Assembly: GCA_023433655.1 (NCBI GenBank)
Contig: JAEYUE010000261.1
Span: forward strand, 1 to 5,304
DNA: 5,304 nt
Reading direction: 5' to 3'
DNA from: Pseudomonadota bacterium
GTDB taxonomy: Bacteria; Pseudomonadota; Alphaproteobacteria; Caulobacterales; Caulobacteraceae
The notes beneath the pieces were generated by a model. That model saw nothing but the letters and a program-made list of their open reading frames with translations. It ran no database searches and was not told the DNA's origin. Position numbers and translations under genes: made by a program. The stretch's first letter is position 1. Each line of letters starts with the position of its first letter. This document shows, piece by piece, positions 1 through 5,256 of this stretch.

Positions 1-975
1 GTCCTGGGCCTCGCCGGCGGCGGCGGCCAGATCGGCGGCGCGGGCGGCCAGCGCCGCCTCGGCCTCGCGCAACTGGGTCTGGGCCAGGTCGGAGGCGTCG
101 ACCACCATGCGCGACTGACGCTCCACCGCGTCGATCACCCCGGCCGCCTGGCTGTCCAGCTGGACGCCCAGCGTCTGCATCTGGTCGCGTTCCTGGCCGA
201 GCTGTTCGGCCAGCCGCCGCGCCGTCCGCCCGGCCGTCTCGGCGGCCTCGTTCAGGCGCGCCGTTTCCTGCGCGAGGGCCTCGCGCAACAGGGTCATGTC
301 GTGGCGGGCCCGCTCGGCGGCCAGCGAGGCCTGGTCGATGTCGTTGCGCAGGGCGTTCAGCACCTCGCCGGTCTGCTGCGCCGCCAGAGCGGTCGGCGCG
401 ACCAGGGCCTCGGACAGGCCGCGCGCGCGGCGCGTCTCGGCCGCCAGTCCGGCACCCTGGCGCACGGCATGGGCCAGCATGATCGCCAGGCCGGCGGGGG
501 CGAGGGCGATCAGCGCATAGACGGCCAGCCGCAGCGGCTCCAGTTCGGCCGCGCCCGAGCCGACTTCCCAGGCCAGCCAGGCCGCCACTCCGCCCACCCA
601 CAGTGCGGCTGCGACGCCGGCCAGCACATAGGCGTGGCGTCCGGTGGGCGCGGACTCGGCGCGGCGGACGGTGGCGACAGGGGCCGGGGGCGCCTCATAG
701 GCGACGGGCGGGGCGTCGGCGGAGCGGGTCAGCTCGGGAGCCGCCGGGGCCTCCGCCTGAGCCCGCGCCGCCGCTTCGGCCCGGGCTCTCTCTTCGGCCT
801 GACGCTGTTCTTCCGCCAACCGTCGCCGGCGGCGTTCCGACATCGGCCGTTCCAGTTCGACTTCGGGCGCCGGTTCCGGGGCGGACCCCGGCTCCGGCGC
901 GGCTGCAGCCTCCGCCGCCTCCGCTTCCGGTTCGGGATCGGTCAGGTTCAGCGGCGGCCGGGAGCGGGACTTCAT
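1..975 (-). CDS. tipN: TipN-like polarity protein, N-terminal part (runs off the left edge)
   Basis: The first 325 codons are visible and the C-terminus lies outside the window. The ATG at 975 is fixed by an in-frame TGA (993-991) six codons upstream; no strong Shine-Dalgarno is visible. Domains in order: an N-terminal RPPLNL motif (residues 6-11); a Pro/Ala/Glu-rich cytoplasmic segment to about 45; a very charged Arg/Glu/Ala helix with five consecutive Arg (about 46-75); a low-complexity linker; two hydrophobic helices (about 115-137 and 149-171) forming a membrane hairpin; then a continuous Ala/Glu/Arg/Gln-rich heptad-like helix from about 175 to the edge, predicted coiled coil. This is the layout of Caulobacter TipN, a large membrane-anchored coiled-coil protein that marks the new pole and helps place the flagellum and guide ParA-dependent chromosome segregation. 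The assignment rests on architecture and remembered N-terminal character. Another two-span coiled-coil protein, such as an apolipoprotein/MCP-like or RmuC-like protein, is the alternative. Confidence 0.72.
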   Translation of the reverse strand, partial: MKSRSRPPLNLTDPEPEAEAAEAAAAPEPGSAPEPAPEVELERPMSERRRRRLAEEQRQAEERARAEAAARAQAEAPAAPELTRSADAPPVAYEAPPAPVATVRRAESAPTGRHAYVLAGVAAALWVGGVAAWLAWEVGSGAAELEPLRLAVYALIALAPAGLAIMLAHAVRQGAGLAAETRRARGLSEALVAPTALAAQQTGEVLNALRNDIDQASLAAERARHDMTLLREALAQETARLNEAAETAGRTARRLAEQLGQERDQMQTLGVQLDSQAAGVIDAVERQSRMVVDASDLAQTQLREAEAALAARAADLAAAAGEAQD

Positions 976-1033
976 GAGGCGGCGATCTCGTCAGGATGCG
1001 ACGTCGCGCAGCCGGGGCGCGCGACCCGGCGGA

Positions 1034-1061
1034 ACCCTAGCGGCTCAATCGCGGCGCGCAA
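1034..1061 (-). promoter_or_regulatory. candidate promoter for the TipN-like gene
   Basis: In the 114-bp gap between the small membrane gene and the TipN-like gene, the minus strand reads TTGCGC (1061-1056), a 16-base spacer, then TAGGGT (1039-1034), the latter inside GCTAGGGT. This partly matches the Caulobacter housekeeping promoter pattern TTGACG-N10-14-GCTANA. It would start transcription near 1027 and give a leader of about 50 bases. A GANTC site (1077-1081) lies about 50 bases upstream of that start. The match is partial, and the gene may also be read from the promoter in front of the small gene. Confidence 0.33.
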
Positions 1062-1089
1062 AGGCGAGGGGCGGCAGAATCCGCCGGGG

Positions 1090-1275
1090 TCAGCACTCCC
1101 GCCGCGGCGGGGCTGCGGCGATGATGGCGGCGGCCGGGGCGTCGCCGCAGTCGCGGACCCGGTGCACCTCGCGCTCGGACTTCTTCGGCGTGTCGACCTG
1201 CAGGCCGAACTGGGACAGCGCCGCTGCCGCGAGCAGGGCGATGAAGCCGATGATCATCTCGATCAGCGCCTGCAT
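1090..1275 (-). CDS. small single-span membrane protein, 61 aa, function unknown
   Basis: I do not recognise a named family. The protein has a very short N-terminus (MQALIEM), one hydrophobic helix at about residues 7-24 rich in Ile, Leu and Ala, then a hydrophilic segment with TPKKSEREVHRVRDC at 29-43, and an Ala/Pro-rich tail ending in RREC. Two cysteines (43 and 61) lie in the tail. I chose the ATG at 1275 because GGGAGG sits six bases upstream, and because the longer in-frame extension to 1422 has no hydrophobic or conserved-looking character. It is on the same strand as the TipN-like gene, 114 bp upstream of it, so the two could be co-transcribed. The basic KK/R pattern after the helix suggests the tail is cytoplasmic. 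A role in polarity is possible from position only. That it is a real gene is well supported by its start site and hydrophobic pattern. Confidence 0.75.
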   Translation of the reverse strand: MQALIEMIIGFIALLAAAALSQFGLQVDTPKKSEREVHRVRDCGDAPAAAIIAAAPPRREC

Positions 1276-1281
1276 CGCCGA

Positions 1282-1287
1282 CCTCCC
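1282..1287 (-). promoter_or_regulatory. Shine-Dalgarno of the 61-aa membrane protein
   Basis: GGGAGG on the minus strand, six bases before the ATG at 1275. It is the best ribosome binding site in the window and decides the short start over the 110-residue reading that begins at 1422. Confidence 0.8.
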
Positions 1288-1302
1288 GTCCGAATGAACC
1301 GA

Positions 1303-1333
1303 TGTATATGCCCTGAAAACCGCGTTCGGGCAA
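1303..1333 (-). promoter_or_regulatory. candidate promoter for the 61-aa membrane protein
   Basis: The minus strand carries TTGCCC (1333-1328) and TATACA (1308-1303) with a 19-base spacer, or CATATA (1310-1305) with 17. This is the most AT-rich spot of the intergenic region and would start transcription about 20 bases before the ATG, just ahead of the Shine-Dalgarno. Element matches are only partial. Confidence 0.35.
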
Positions 1334-1444
1334 TCCACGCCCCATTGACGACGGGCGAAATCACATGGAACGGAACGGGTCGGCGCGCGTCCTGTAGAGC
1401 TTGGCGCGCATGCCGCCGTCACGCGATTCGGTCAGGCTGCACCC

Positions 1445-2911
1445 ATGACACCCCCGGCGGACGATCAGAACGCTTCCTGGCTGGCGCCCGGACGCAATTG
1501 CTGGCGGGTCGAAACCGCCGGCCGCTTCGCTGTGCTGATGGAGAACGCCGCCTATTTCGAGGCCCTGCGTTCCGCGCTCGAAAAGGCGCAGCGTTCGGTC
1601 GTGGTGCTGGGCTGGCAGTTCGATCCCCGGACCCGGCTGGATCCCGAGACGCTTCCCGACGATCATCACGCCCAGATCGGCCATCAGCTGCGCATGATGG
1701 TCAAGACCCGGCCCGAGCTCGACGTGCGGCTGCTGATCTGGAAATCGCCGCTGGTCATCGCCGCCTCGCAAGGCTTCTTCCCCCATCGCGCGCTCAGCTG
1801 GTTCCGCAAGCGGATGGTCGAGCTTCGCCTCGACCGGGCGGGCCCGCCGGGCGCCTGCCACCATCAGAAGGTGGTTATCATCGACGACGCCGTGGCTTTC
1901 TGCGGCGGCGGCGACATCTCGACCGACCGCTGGGATTCCAGCGAGCACCTCGACGGCGACCCGCGCCGCTGCCAGCCGTCCGGCCTGATCCCGGCGCCGC
2001 GGCACGAGGTCATGTCGGTGATGGACGGCGCGGCGGCCCGCGCGCTTGGCGACCTCGCGCGCGAGCGCTGGTTCCGGGCGACCGGCGAGCGCACCGTTCC
2101 CGCCGAGGGCGGGGGCGACCCCTGGCCGGACGGGGTCGAGCCGGACATGCTGGACGTCCCCGTCGCCGTCGCCCGCACCGAGCCGGCCTGGAAGACGCGC
2201 GCCGAAGTCCGCGAGAACGAGACCCTGCACCTCGAGGCCATCCGGCGCGCCCGTCGGCTGATCTACCTCGAGAACCAGTATTTCACCTCGCCCCGCATCG
2301 CCGCCGCCCTCGCGGAACGGCTGGCCGAGCCTGACAGCCCCGAGGTGGTGCTGGTCACCACCGCCGAGAGCCCCAGCTGGTTCGACCAGATGACCATGGA
2401 CACCGCCCGGTCCGAGGTGCTGTTTCGTCTCGAACAGGCGGACTGCAACAACCGCTTCTTCGCCTTCGCCCCCCACACGGCGGGCGGCGAGAGGATCATC
2501 GTCCACGCCAAGGTGTCGATCTACGACGACGAGGTGCTGCGCATCGGTTCGACCAACCTGAACAATCGCTCCTTCGGCTTCGACACCGAATGCGACATCG
2601 CCGCTGCGCCGTCCACGGAGGCGGGCCGGGAGGCGATCCGGGATTTTCGCCAGCGCACCATCGGCCACTGGATCGGCGTCAACGCCGACGAATTCGCCGC
2701 CGCCGAGGCCGTGGTGGGCTCCGTCGGGGAAGCCATCCAGCGTTTCGACACCGGCCGTATGCACCTCCTCGGGGCCCGCCGGCCCTCGGCCGTCGAGCAG
2801 TTCATCGCCGAGTTCCAGCTCGGCGACCCGGTGTCGCCGGCCGACGCCTTCCGTCCCTGGAAGCGCCGCAGCCCGTCGCAGCGCGCCCGGCCGCCATTGC
2901 TCAGGTCCTGA
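1445..2911 (+). CDS. phospholipase D-superfamily enzyme with two HKD motifs
   Basis: This 488-residue protein is a member of the phospholipase D/cardiolipin synthase superfamily, which hydrolyses or transfers phosphodiester bonds through a covalent phosphohistidine. Both catalytic HxK(x)4D motifs are intact: H140-K142-D147, followed by GGGDI and RWD (154-164), and H354-K356-D361, followed by GSTNLNNRS (368-376). Ahead of the second motif is ENQYF (276-280), also typical of PLDs. The GG-D-RWD signature is closer to PLD/transphosphatidylase enzymes than to ClsA-type cardiolipin synthases. No signal peptide or transmembrane helix is seen, so it is probably cytosolic or peripheral. The C-terminal VTT/DedA-like membrane domain fused to some relatives is absent. 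The tail (about 470-488) is basic and could bind membranes. The ATG at 1445 has AGG eight bases upstream. Its 3' end overlaps the convergent EEP gene. Substrate unknown: phospholipid is likely, nucleic acid less so. Confidence 0.93.
   Translation: MTPPADDQNASWLAPGRNCWRVETAGRFAVLMENAAYFEALRSALEKAQRSVVVLGWQFDPRTRLDPETLPDDHHAQIGHQLRMMVKTRPELDVRLLIWKSPLVIAASQGFFPHRALSWFRKRMVELRLDRAGPPGACHHQKVVIIDDAVAFCGGGDISTDRWDSSEHLDGDPRRCQPSGLIPAPRHEVMSVMDGAAARALGDLARERWFRATGERTVPAEGGGDPWPDGVEPDMLDVPVAVARTEPAWKTRAEVRENETLHLEAIRRARRLIYLENQYFTSPRIAAALAERLAEPDSPEVVLVTTAESPSWFDQMTMDTARSEVLFRLEQADCNNRFFAFAPHTAGGERIIVHAKVSIYDDEVLRIGSTNLNNRSFGFDTECDIAAAPSTEAGREAIRDFRQRTIGHWIGVNADEFAAAEAVVGSVGEAIQRFDTGRMHLLGARRPSAVEQFIAEFQLGDPVSPADAFRPWKRRSPSQRARPPLLRS
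2901..2911. other. overlapping convergent stop codons in a near-perfect palindrome
   Basis: The plus-strand PLD gene and the minus-strand EEP gene share TCAGGTCCTGA. Each strand reads TCAGGNCCTGA and ends in its own TGA, so the tail-to-tail genes overlap by 11 bp. No terminator hairpin fits between them; transcripts from each side must extend into the other gene as antisense. Confidence 0.9.
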
Positions 2912-3635
2912 TTTCGAAGTCGACGACCAGCGGCAGGTGATCCGAGGCCATGCGGGCGAGGGGCGAGAAGGGCGCCGTCACCGCGGTCACCACCACCTCC
3001 GGACTGGTGAAGCAGTGGTCGATGCGGATGGCCGGGAAGCTGGACGGGAAGGTCTTCACCGAGGGCCGCAGCCCCAGATCGCGCTGACAGTCGGACAGAC
3101 GCCGCGTCAGGGCCTGGTAGGGTCGCGTGATCGAGGTGGCGTTGAAATCGCCGGTCAGGATCGTCGGCCCGACGCAGTCGGGGCGCCCCAGCCAGTCCTC
3201 GCCCAGCAGGGCCGCCGCCTGCAGCCGCTGTTCGCGCGGCACCAGCCCCAGGTGGGTGTTAATGACGTTGACCTCGACGCCGTCGAAGTCCACCGCCACC
3301 CACAGCGCCCCGCGCGGCTCCAGCCCCGGCACCCCGCGTACGGTCGGCAGCTCGTCCGACTTGACCAGCCGCTCCGGTCGCAGCGTCAGGATGGCGTCCC
3401 CGTATTGCTCGGCCTCGACCTGCATCGCCGCATGGAAATGGTAGGTCATCTCCAGCCGGTCGGCGATAGCCTCGGCCTGGTCGACCAGTCCCGTGCGGGC
3501 CCGGCCGACATCCAGTTCCTGCAGGCAGACGACGTCCGGCTCGTGCTCGGCGATGACGGCGGCGATCCGCCCGACGTCGAGGCGACGATCGACGCCGACG
3601 CACCGATGCACATTGTAGGTCAGCAGGCGGGGCAT
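2901..3635 (-). CDS. endonuclease/exonuclease/phosphatase (EEP) family hydrolase
   Basis: A 244-residue single-domain protein of the DNase I-like EEP fold, a metal-dependent phosphodiesterase or phosphatase superfamily. The expected active-site series is complete: N8 in TYNVH, E40 in CLQE, the YGDAIL strand (78-83), EPRGAL (106-111), H128 in NTHLG, D163 and N165 in GDFNA, D206-H207 in RIDH, and D232-H233 in SDHLP. There is no signal peptide, so it is cytosolic. Compact EPRG-containing EEP proteins resemble E. coli YbhP, which sits beside the PLD-type cardiolipin synthase ClsB; here too the neighbour is a PLD enzyme, though convergent. The ATG at 3635 leaves only three residues before the first conserved strand and has AGGA four bases upstream, so the start is firm. 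One small oddity is Asp in YGDAIL where relatives usually have Asn. Substrate cannot be told: phospholipid headgroup, nucleotide or nucleic acid are all open. Confidence 0.93.
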   Translation of the reverse strand: MPRLLTYNVHRCVGVDRRLDVGRIAAVIAEHEPDVVCLQELDVGRARTGLVDQAEAIADRLEMTYHFHAAMQVEAEQYGDAILTLRPERLVKSDELPTVRGVPGLEPRGALWVAVDFDGVEVNVINTHLGLVPREQRLQAAALLGEDWLGRPDCVGPTILTGDFNATSITRPYQALTRRLSDCQRDLGLRPSVKTFPSSFPAIRIDHCFTSPEVVVTAVTAPFSPLARMASDHLPLVVDFEIRT

Positions 3636-3652
3636 GAAGTCCTGAAAGACGC

Positions 3653-3676
3653 GCCGGGTTCGACCGGCCGGGTTCG
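3653..3676 (-). repeat. 10-bp direct repeat just upstream of the EEP gene
   Basis: On the minus strand CGAACCCGGC occurs twice (3676-3667 and 3662-3653), separated by four bases, giving a 14-bp period. The pair ends 17 bases before the EEP start codon. It could be a regulator's binding pair or a leader element, or chance in GC-rich DNA; nothing else identifies a regulator. Confidence 0.5.
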
Positions 3677-3700
3677 GGCTAGGCCATTTCCATCAGGAAT

Positions 3701-3718
3701 GCGACCCCTGCGGGGCGC
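3701..3718 (-). terminator. weak hairpin after the TPM operon
   Basis: GCG-(A)-CCCC and GGGG-CGC pair around a three-base loop, a seven-pair stem with one bulged A, 15 bases past the stop of the second TPM gene. It lacks the run of T needed for a classical intrinsic terminator, so transcription may continue into the EEP gene, or termination may be attenuated or Rho-dependent. Confidence 0.28.
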
Positions 3719-3733
3719 GTTCCGGCCCGGCCT

Positions 3734-4426
3734 TCAGATCACCACCAGCCGGTCGGCGACCTCGTTCTCGTTCGTGCCGCCCGGCGGGAAATGCGCGGCC
3801 AGCACTTCGCCGCACAGCGCCACCGCCGCCTCGAATCCCGCCGCTGCGTCGTCGCGCTTCAGGCCCCGCGCCAGCGCCTCGGCCGCGTCCCCCCAGACGG
3901 ACTGGTCGACGCGCGCATGGATGCCGGCGTCGGCCACCACCTCGACCTGATGATCCGACAGGGCGGCGAAGATCAGCACGCCGGTGCGCCCCTCGGTGAC
4001 GTGCAGGCCGTGGGCCAGGAACTGTTGCACGGCGGCATGCCGGGCGCGCGCCCGTCGCACCGCCCGCGGGGTCATCCAGCGGGTCACCGCCGGTATGCGG
4101 GTGATCAGATACACGCCCACGAACAGCGCCGCCTGGACGATGGCGTAGGCGCCCAGCGCCTGGCCGGTCGAAACCTCCCGCGCCGCCAGATGGGCCGCCT
4201 CCCAGCCGGCGCCGAAGCCCGGAATCCACTGCGCCTGGAAGCCGAACGGGATGAGAGCGAGCGGCAGGATCAGGGCCGCCGCCGCCGCCCAGGCCAGCGA
4301 GACATCCCGATAGGACGAGACCTGTCGCGCCAGGACGCAGAAGATCTCGCCGGAGGTCCGCGCCTCGGCCGCGGCGATCGCCGCCGCTATCCGCGCCTGC
4401 GATTCCTCTGTCACCCGGATCACCAT
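3734..4426 (-). CDS. TPM-domain membrane protein (COG3762-like)
   Basis: A 230-residue protein of the TPM (TLP18.3/Psb32/MOLO-1) family, the second of two in the operon. The N-terminal helix-strand (residues 6-34, with AEARTSGEIFCVLA) matches the start of a TPM domain. A two-helix membrane hairpin follows (about 43-63 and 89-110), then basic RRARARH at 124-130, and the rest of the TPM fold with TEGRTGVLIF (144-153), HQVEVVADAGI (159-169) and a C-terminal helix, ending in VADRLVVI. The membrane hairpin therefore splits the TPM fold, with the globular part probably on the cytoplasmic side. Biochemical function is unknown; some TPM proteins show phosphatase activity or assist membrane complexes. 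I took the ATG at 4426, overlapping the upstream stop by 7 bp (ATGGTGA). The longer reading from 4504 adds an Arg-rich peptide that is only the Gly-rich codons of the upstream gene read out of frame. Confidence 0.88.
   Translation of the reverse strand: MVIRVTEESQARIAAAIAAAEARTSGEIFCVLARQVSSYRDVSLAWAAAAALILPLALIPFGFQAQWIPGFGAGWEAAHLAAREVSTGQALGAYAIVQAALFVGVYLITRIPAVTRWMTPRAVRRARARHAAVQQFLAHGLHVTEGRTGVLIFAALSDHQVEVVADAGIHARVDQSVWGDAAEALARGLKRDDAAAGFEAAVALCGEVLAAHFPPGGTNENEVADRLVVI
4420..4426 (-). other. stop/start overlap of the two TPM genes
   Basis: ATGGTGA holds the start codon of the downstream TPM gene (4426-4424) and the stop of the upstream one (4422-4420). Such overlap suggests translational coupling. 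GGAGG (4446-4442) lies 15 bases upstream, rather far for a standard ribosome binding site, which also favours coupling. Confidence 0.75.
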
Positions 4427-5256
4427 CCGCCGGACGCGCCCCCTCCGCCGAAACTGCCGCCCCCGCCGCCGAACCCGCCCCCGCCGAAGCCGCCGCCGCC
4501 CCATGAGGACCGGCCGCCGCGTCCGCTGTTGCGCAGGGCTTCCGAAGCCGCCCAGATCAGGATGGGCGCCACGCCCGAGCCGCCGCGCCGCCGCTGGCCG
4601 CGACCCGCCACTGCGCCGATCATGCTGGCGAAGAACAGGAAGAAGATCACCGCGATCAGGATCAGCGGCCCTACCGGCACGTCGGCCTTGGGGCTATCCG
4701 CCGCCGCCGCCCGCGCCTGGGCCTCGGCGGGGTCGAGGCGCAACTGGGTCTCGATCGCCGCGACGCCCTGTTCGATGCCGCGCTCGAAATAGCCTTCACG
4801 GAAGGCGGGCAGGATGTCGTTATGGATGATCAGGGCCGACAGCCCGTCGGTCAGGATCGGTTCCAGGCCATAGCCGACCTCGATCCGGACCTTGCGCTCC
4901 TGCGGCGCGACGATCAGCAGCACGCCGTTGTCGGTCTCCGCCTGGCCGATTCCCCACGCCCGGCCGAGGCGATAGCCGTAGTCCTCGATCTCCAGGCCCT
5001 GCAGGCTGTCCAGGGTGACCACGACCACCTGGTCGCTGGTGTCACGCTCCAGCGCCTCGAGCCGCCCGGTCAGCTCGGCCTCCTTCTCCGGCGTCAGCAG
5101 GCCGGCCTGATCGACCACCCGGCCGGACAGCTCCGGAAACCGGACGTCGGAGCCCTGGGCCGCCGCGCCTCCCGTCAGCGCCAGCCAGCCGAAGGCCAGG
5201 GCCGCGACCATCAGCGCCGCCAGCCGCATTCTCGCGCCGGAAGAGGGCAGGGTCAC
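4420..5256 (-). CDS. TPM-domain protein with signal peptide and Gly-rich tail (YgcG-like)
   Basis: A 278-residue protein if started at the GTG at 5256. Order: signal peptide (hydrophobic core about 11-30, likely cleavage after AAA at 31-33); TPM domain at about 40-185 beginning VVDQAGLLTPE (47-57) with DQVVVVTLDS, TDNGVLLIVAP (108-118) and VRIEVGYGLE (123-132) as conserved strands; one transmembrane helix (about 196-217); a weaker hydrophobic patch (228-240); and a Gly/Phe/Ser tail (252-278) ending SGGW. The TPM domain should lie in the periplasm, anchored by the C-terminal helix. This is the COG1512/YgcG pattern, commonly next to lemA and a second TPM gene, as here. The GTG start overlaps the upstream stop by 4 bp (GTGA); an ATG at 5229 would give 269 residues and a shorter, more typical signal peptide. 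Neither has a clear Shine-Dalgarno. Function is unknown; an envelope role is inferred. Confidence 0.9.
   Translation of the reverse strand: MTLPSSGARMRLAALMVAALAFGWLALTGGAAAQGSDVRFPELSGRVVDQAGLLTPEKEAELTGRLEALERDTSDQVVVVTLDSLQGLEIEDYGYRLGRAWGIGQAETDNGVLLIVAPQERKVRIEVGYGLEPILTDGLSALIIHNDILPAFREGYFERGIEQGVAAIETQLRLDPAEAQARAAAADSPKADVPVGPLILIAVIFFLFFASMIGAVAGRGQRRRGGSGVAPILIWAASEALRNSGRGGRSSWGGGGFGGGGFGGGGGSFGGGGASGGW
4426..4500 (-). repeat. low-complexity Gly-rich coding tract
   Basis: Codons 253-277 of the first TPM protein are almost all GGN, giving GGGGF-type units broken by Phe and Ser between two Trp (252 and 278). At DNA level this is an imperfect repeat of GGC and GGGGGC units, prone to slippage and to long false reading frames on both strands. 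The Gly-rich tail itself is usual for this family. Confidence 0.85.

Larger units (their letters stand above)
1276..1444. promoter_or_regulatory. divergent intergenic region with a GANTC site
   Basis: These 169 bp separate the leftward 61-aa gene from the rightward PLD gene and must hold promoters for both. On the plus strand TTGACG (1345-1350) matches a Caulobacter -35 element exactly, but no good -10 follows at the usual distance, so the PLD promoter is not resolved. A GATTC at 1425-1429 fits GANTC, the methylation site of the cell-cycle methyltransferase CcrM in Caulobacterales, and lies 16-20 bases before the PLD start. Its regulatory use is speculative, since GANTC also occurs within the genes. 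Confidence 0.4.

Noticed and set aside
1070..1085. GGCGG/CCGCC inverted repeat as a terminator of the 61-aa gene
   Set aside because: The stem is only five pairs with a six-base loop and no T-run follows on the minus strand; common by chance in such GC-rich DNA.
1276..1422. Extended start of the 61-aa protein (110 residues)
   Set aside because: The extension covers the likely promoter and the Shine-Dalgarno of the short form and shows no protein-like pattern.
301..2334. A 677-codon plus-strand open frame
   Set aside because: It runs antisense through the TipN-like gene and the 61-aa gene, then out of frame into the PLD gene. Its product is Arg/Gly/Pro-rich with no domain, as expected from high GC at third codon positions.
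1361..2764. A 467-codon minus-strand open frame opposite the PLD gene
   Set aside because: It is entirely antisense to a gene with two intact HKD motifs. Its His/Gly/Ala/Asp-rich product has no recognisable domain, and it mirrors the PLD codon phase.
2937..3950. A 337-codon plus-strand open frame across the EEP gene and its upstream gap
   Set aside because: It is antisense to the EEP gene with its complete active site; the translation is low in hydrophobic residues and has no motif.
3693..4229. A 178-codon minus-strand frame inside the second TPM gene
   Set aside because: Out of frame with the membrane hairpin and TPM motifs; Gly/Arg/Ala-rich composition only.
4427..4504. N-terminal extension of the second TPM protein to a start at 4504
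   Set aside because: The extra 26 residues are almost all Arg and Gly because they are the upstream gene's Gly codons read in another frame; the ATG at 4426 in the ATGGTGA overlap is the natural start.
3791..4792. A 333-codon plus-strand open frame with a Pro-rich stretch
   Set aside because: The Pro-rich stretch is the complement of the Gly-rich tail of the YgcG-like protein; the frame is a shadow of the two TPM genes.
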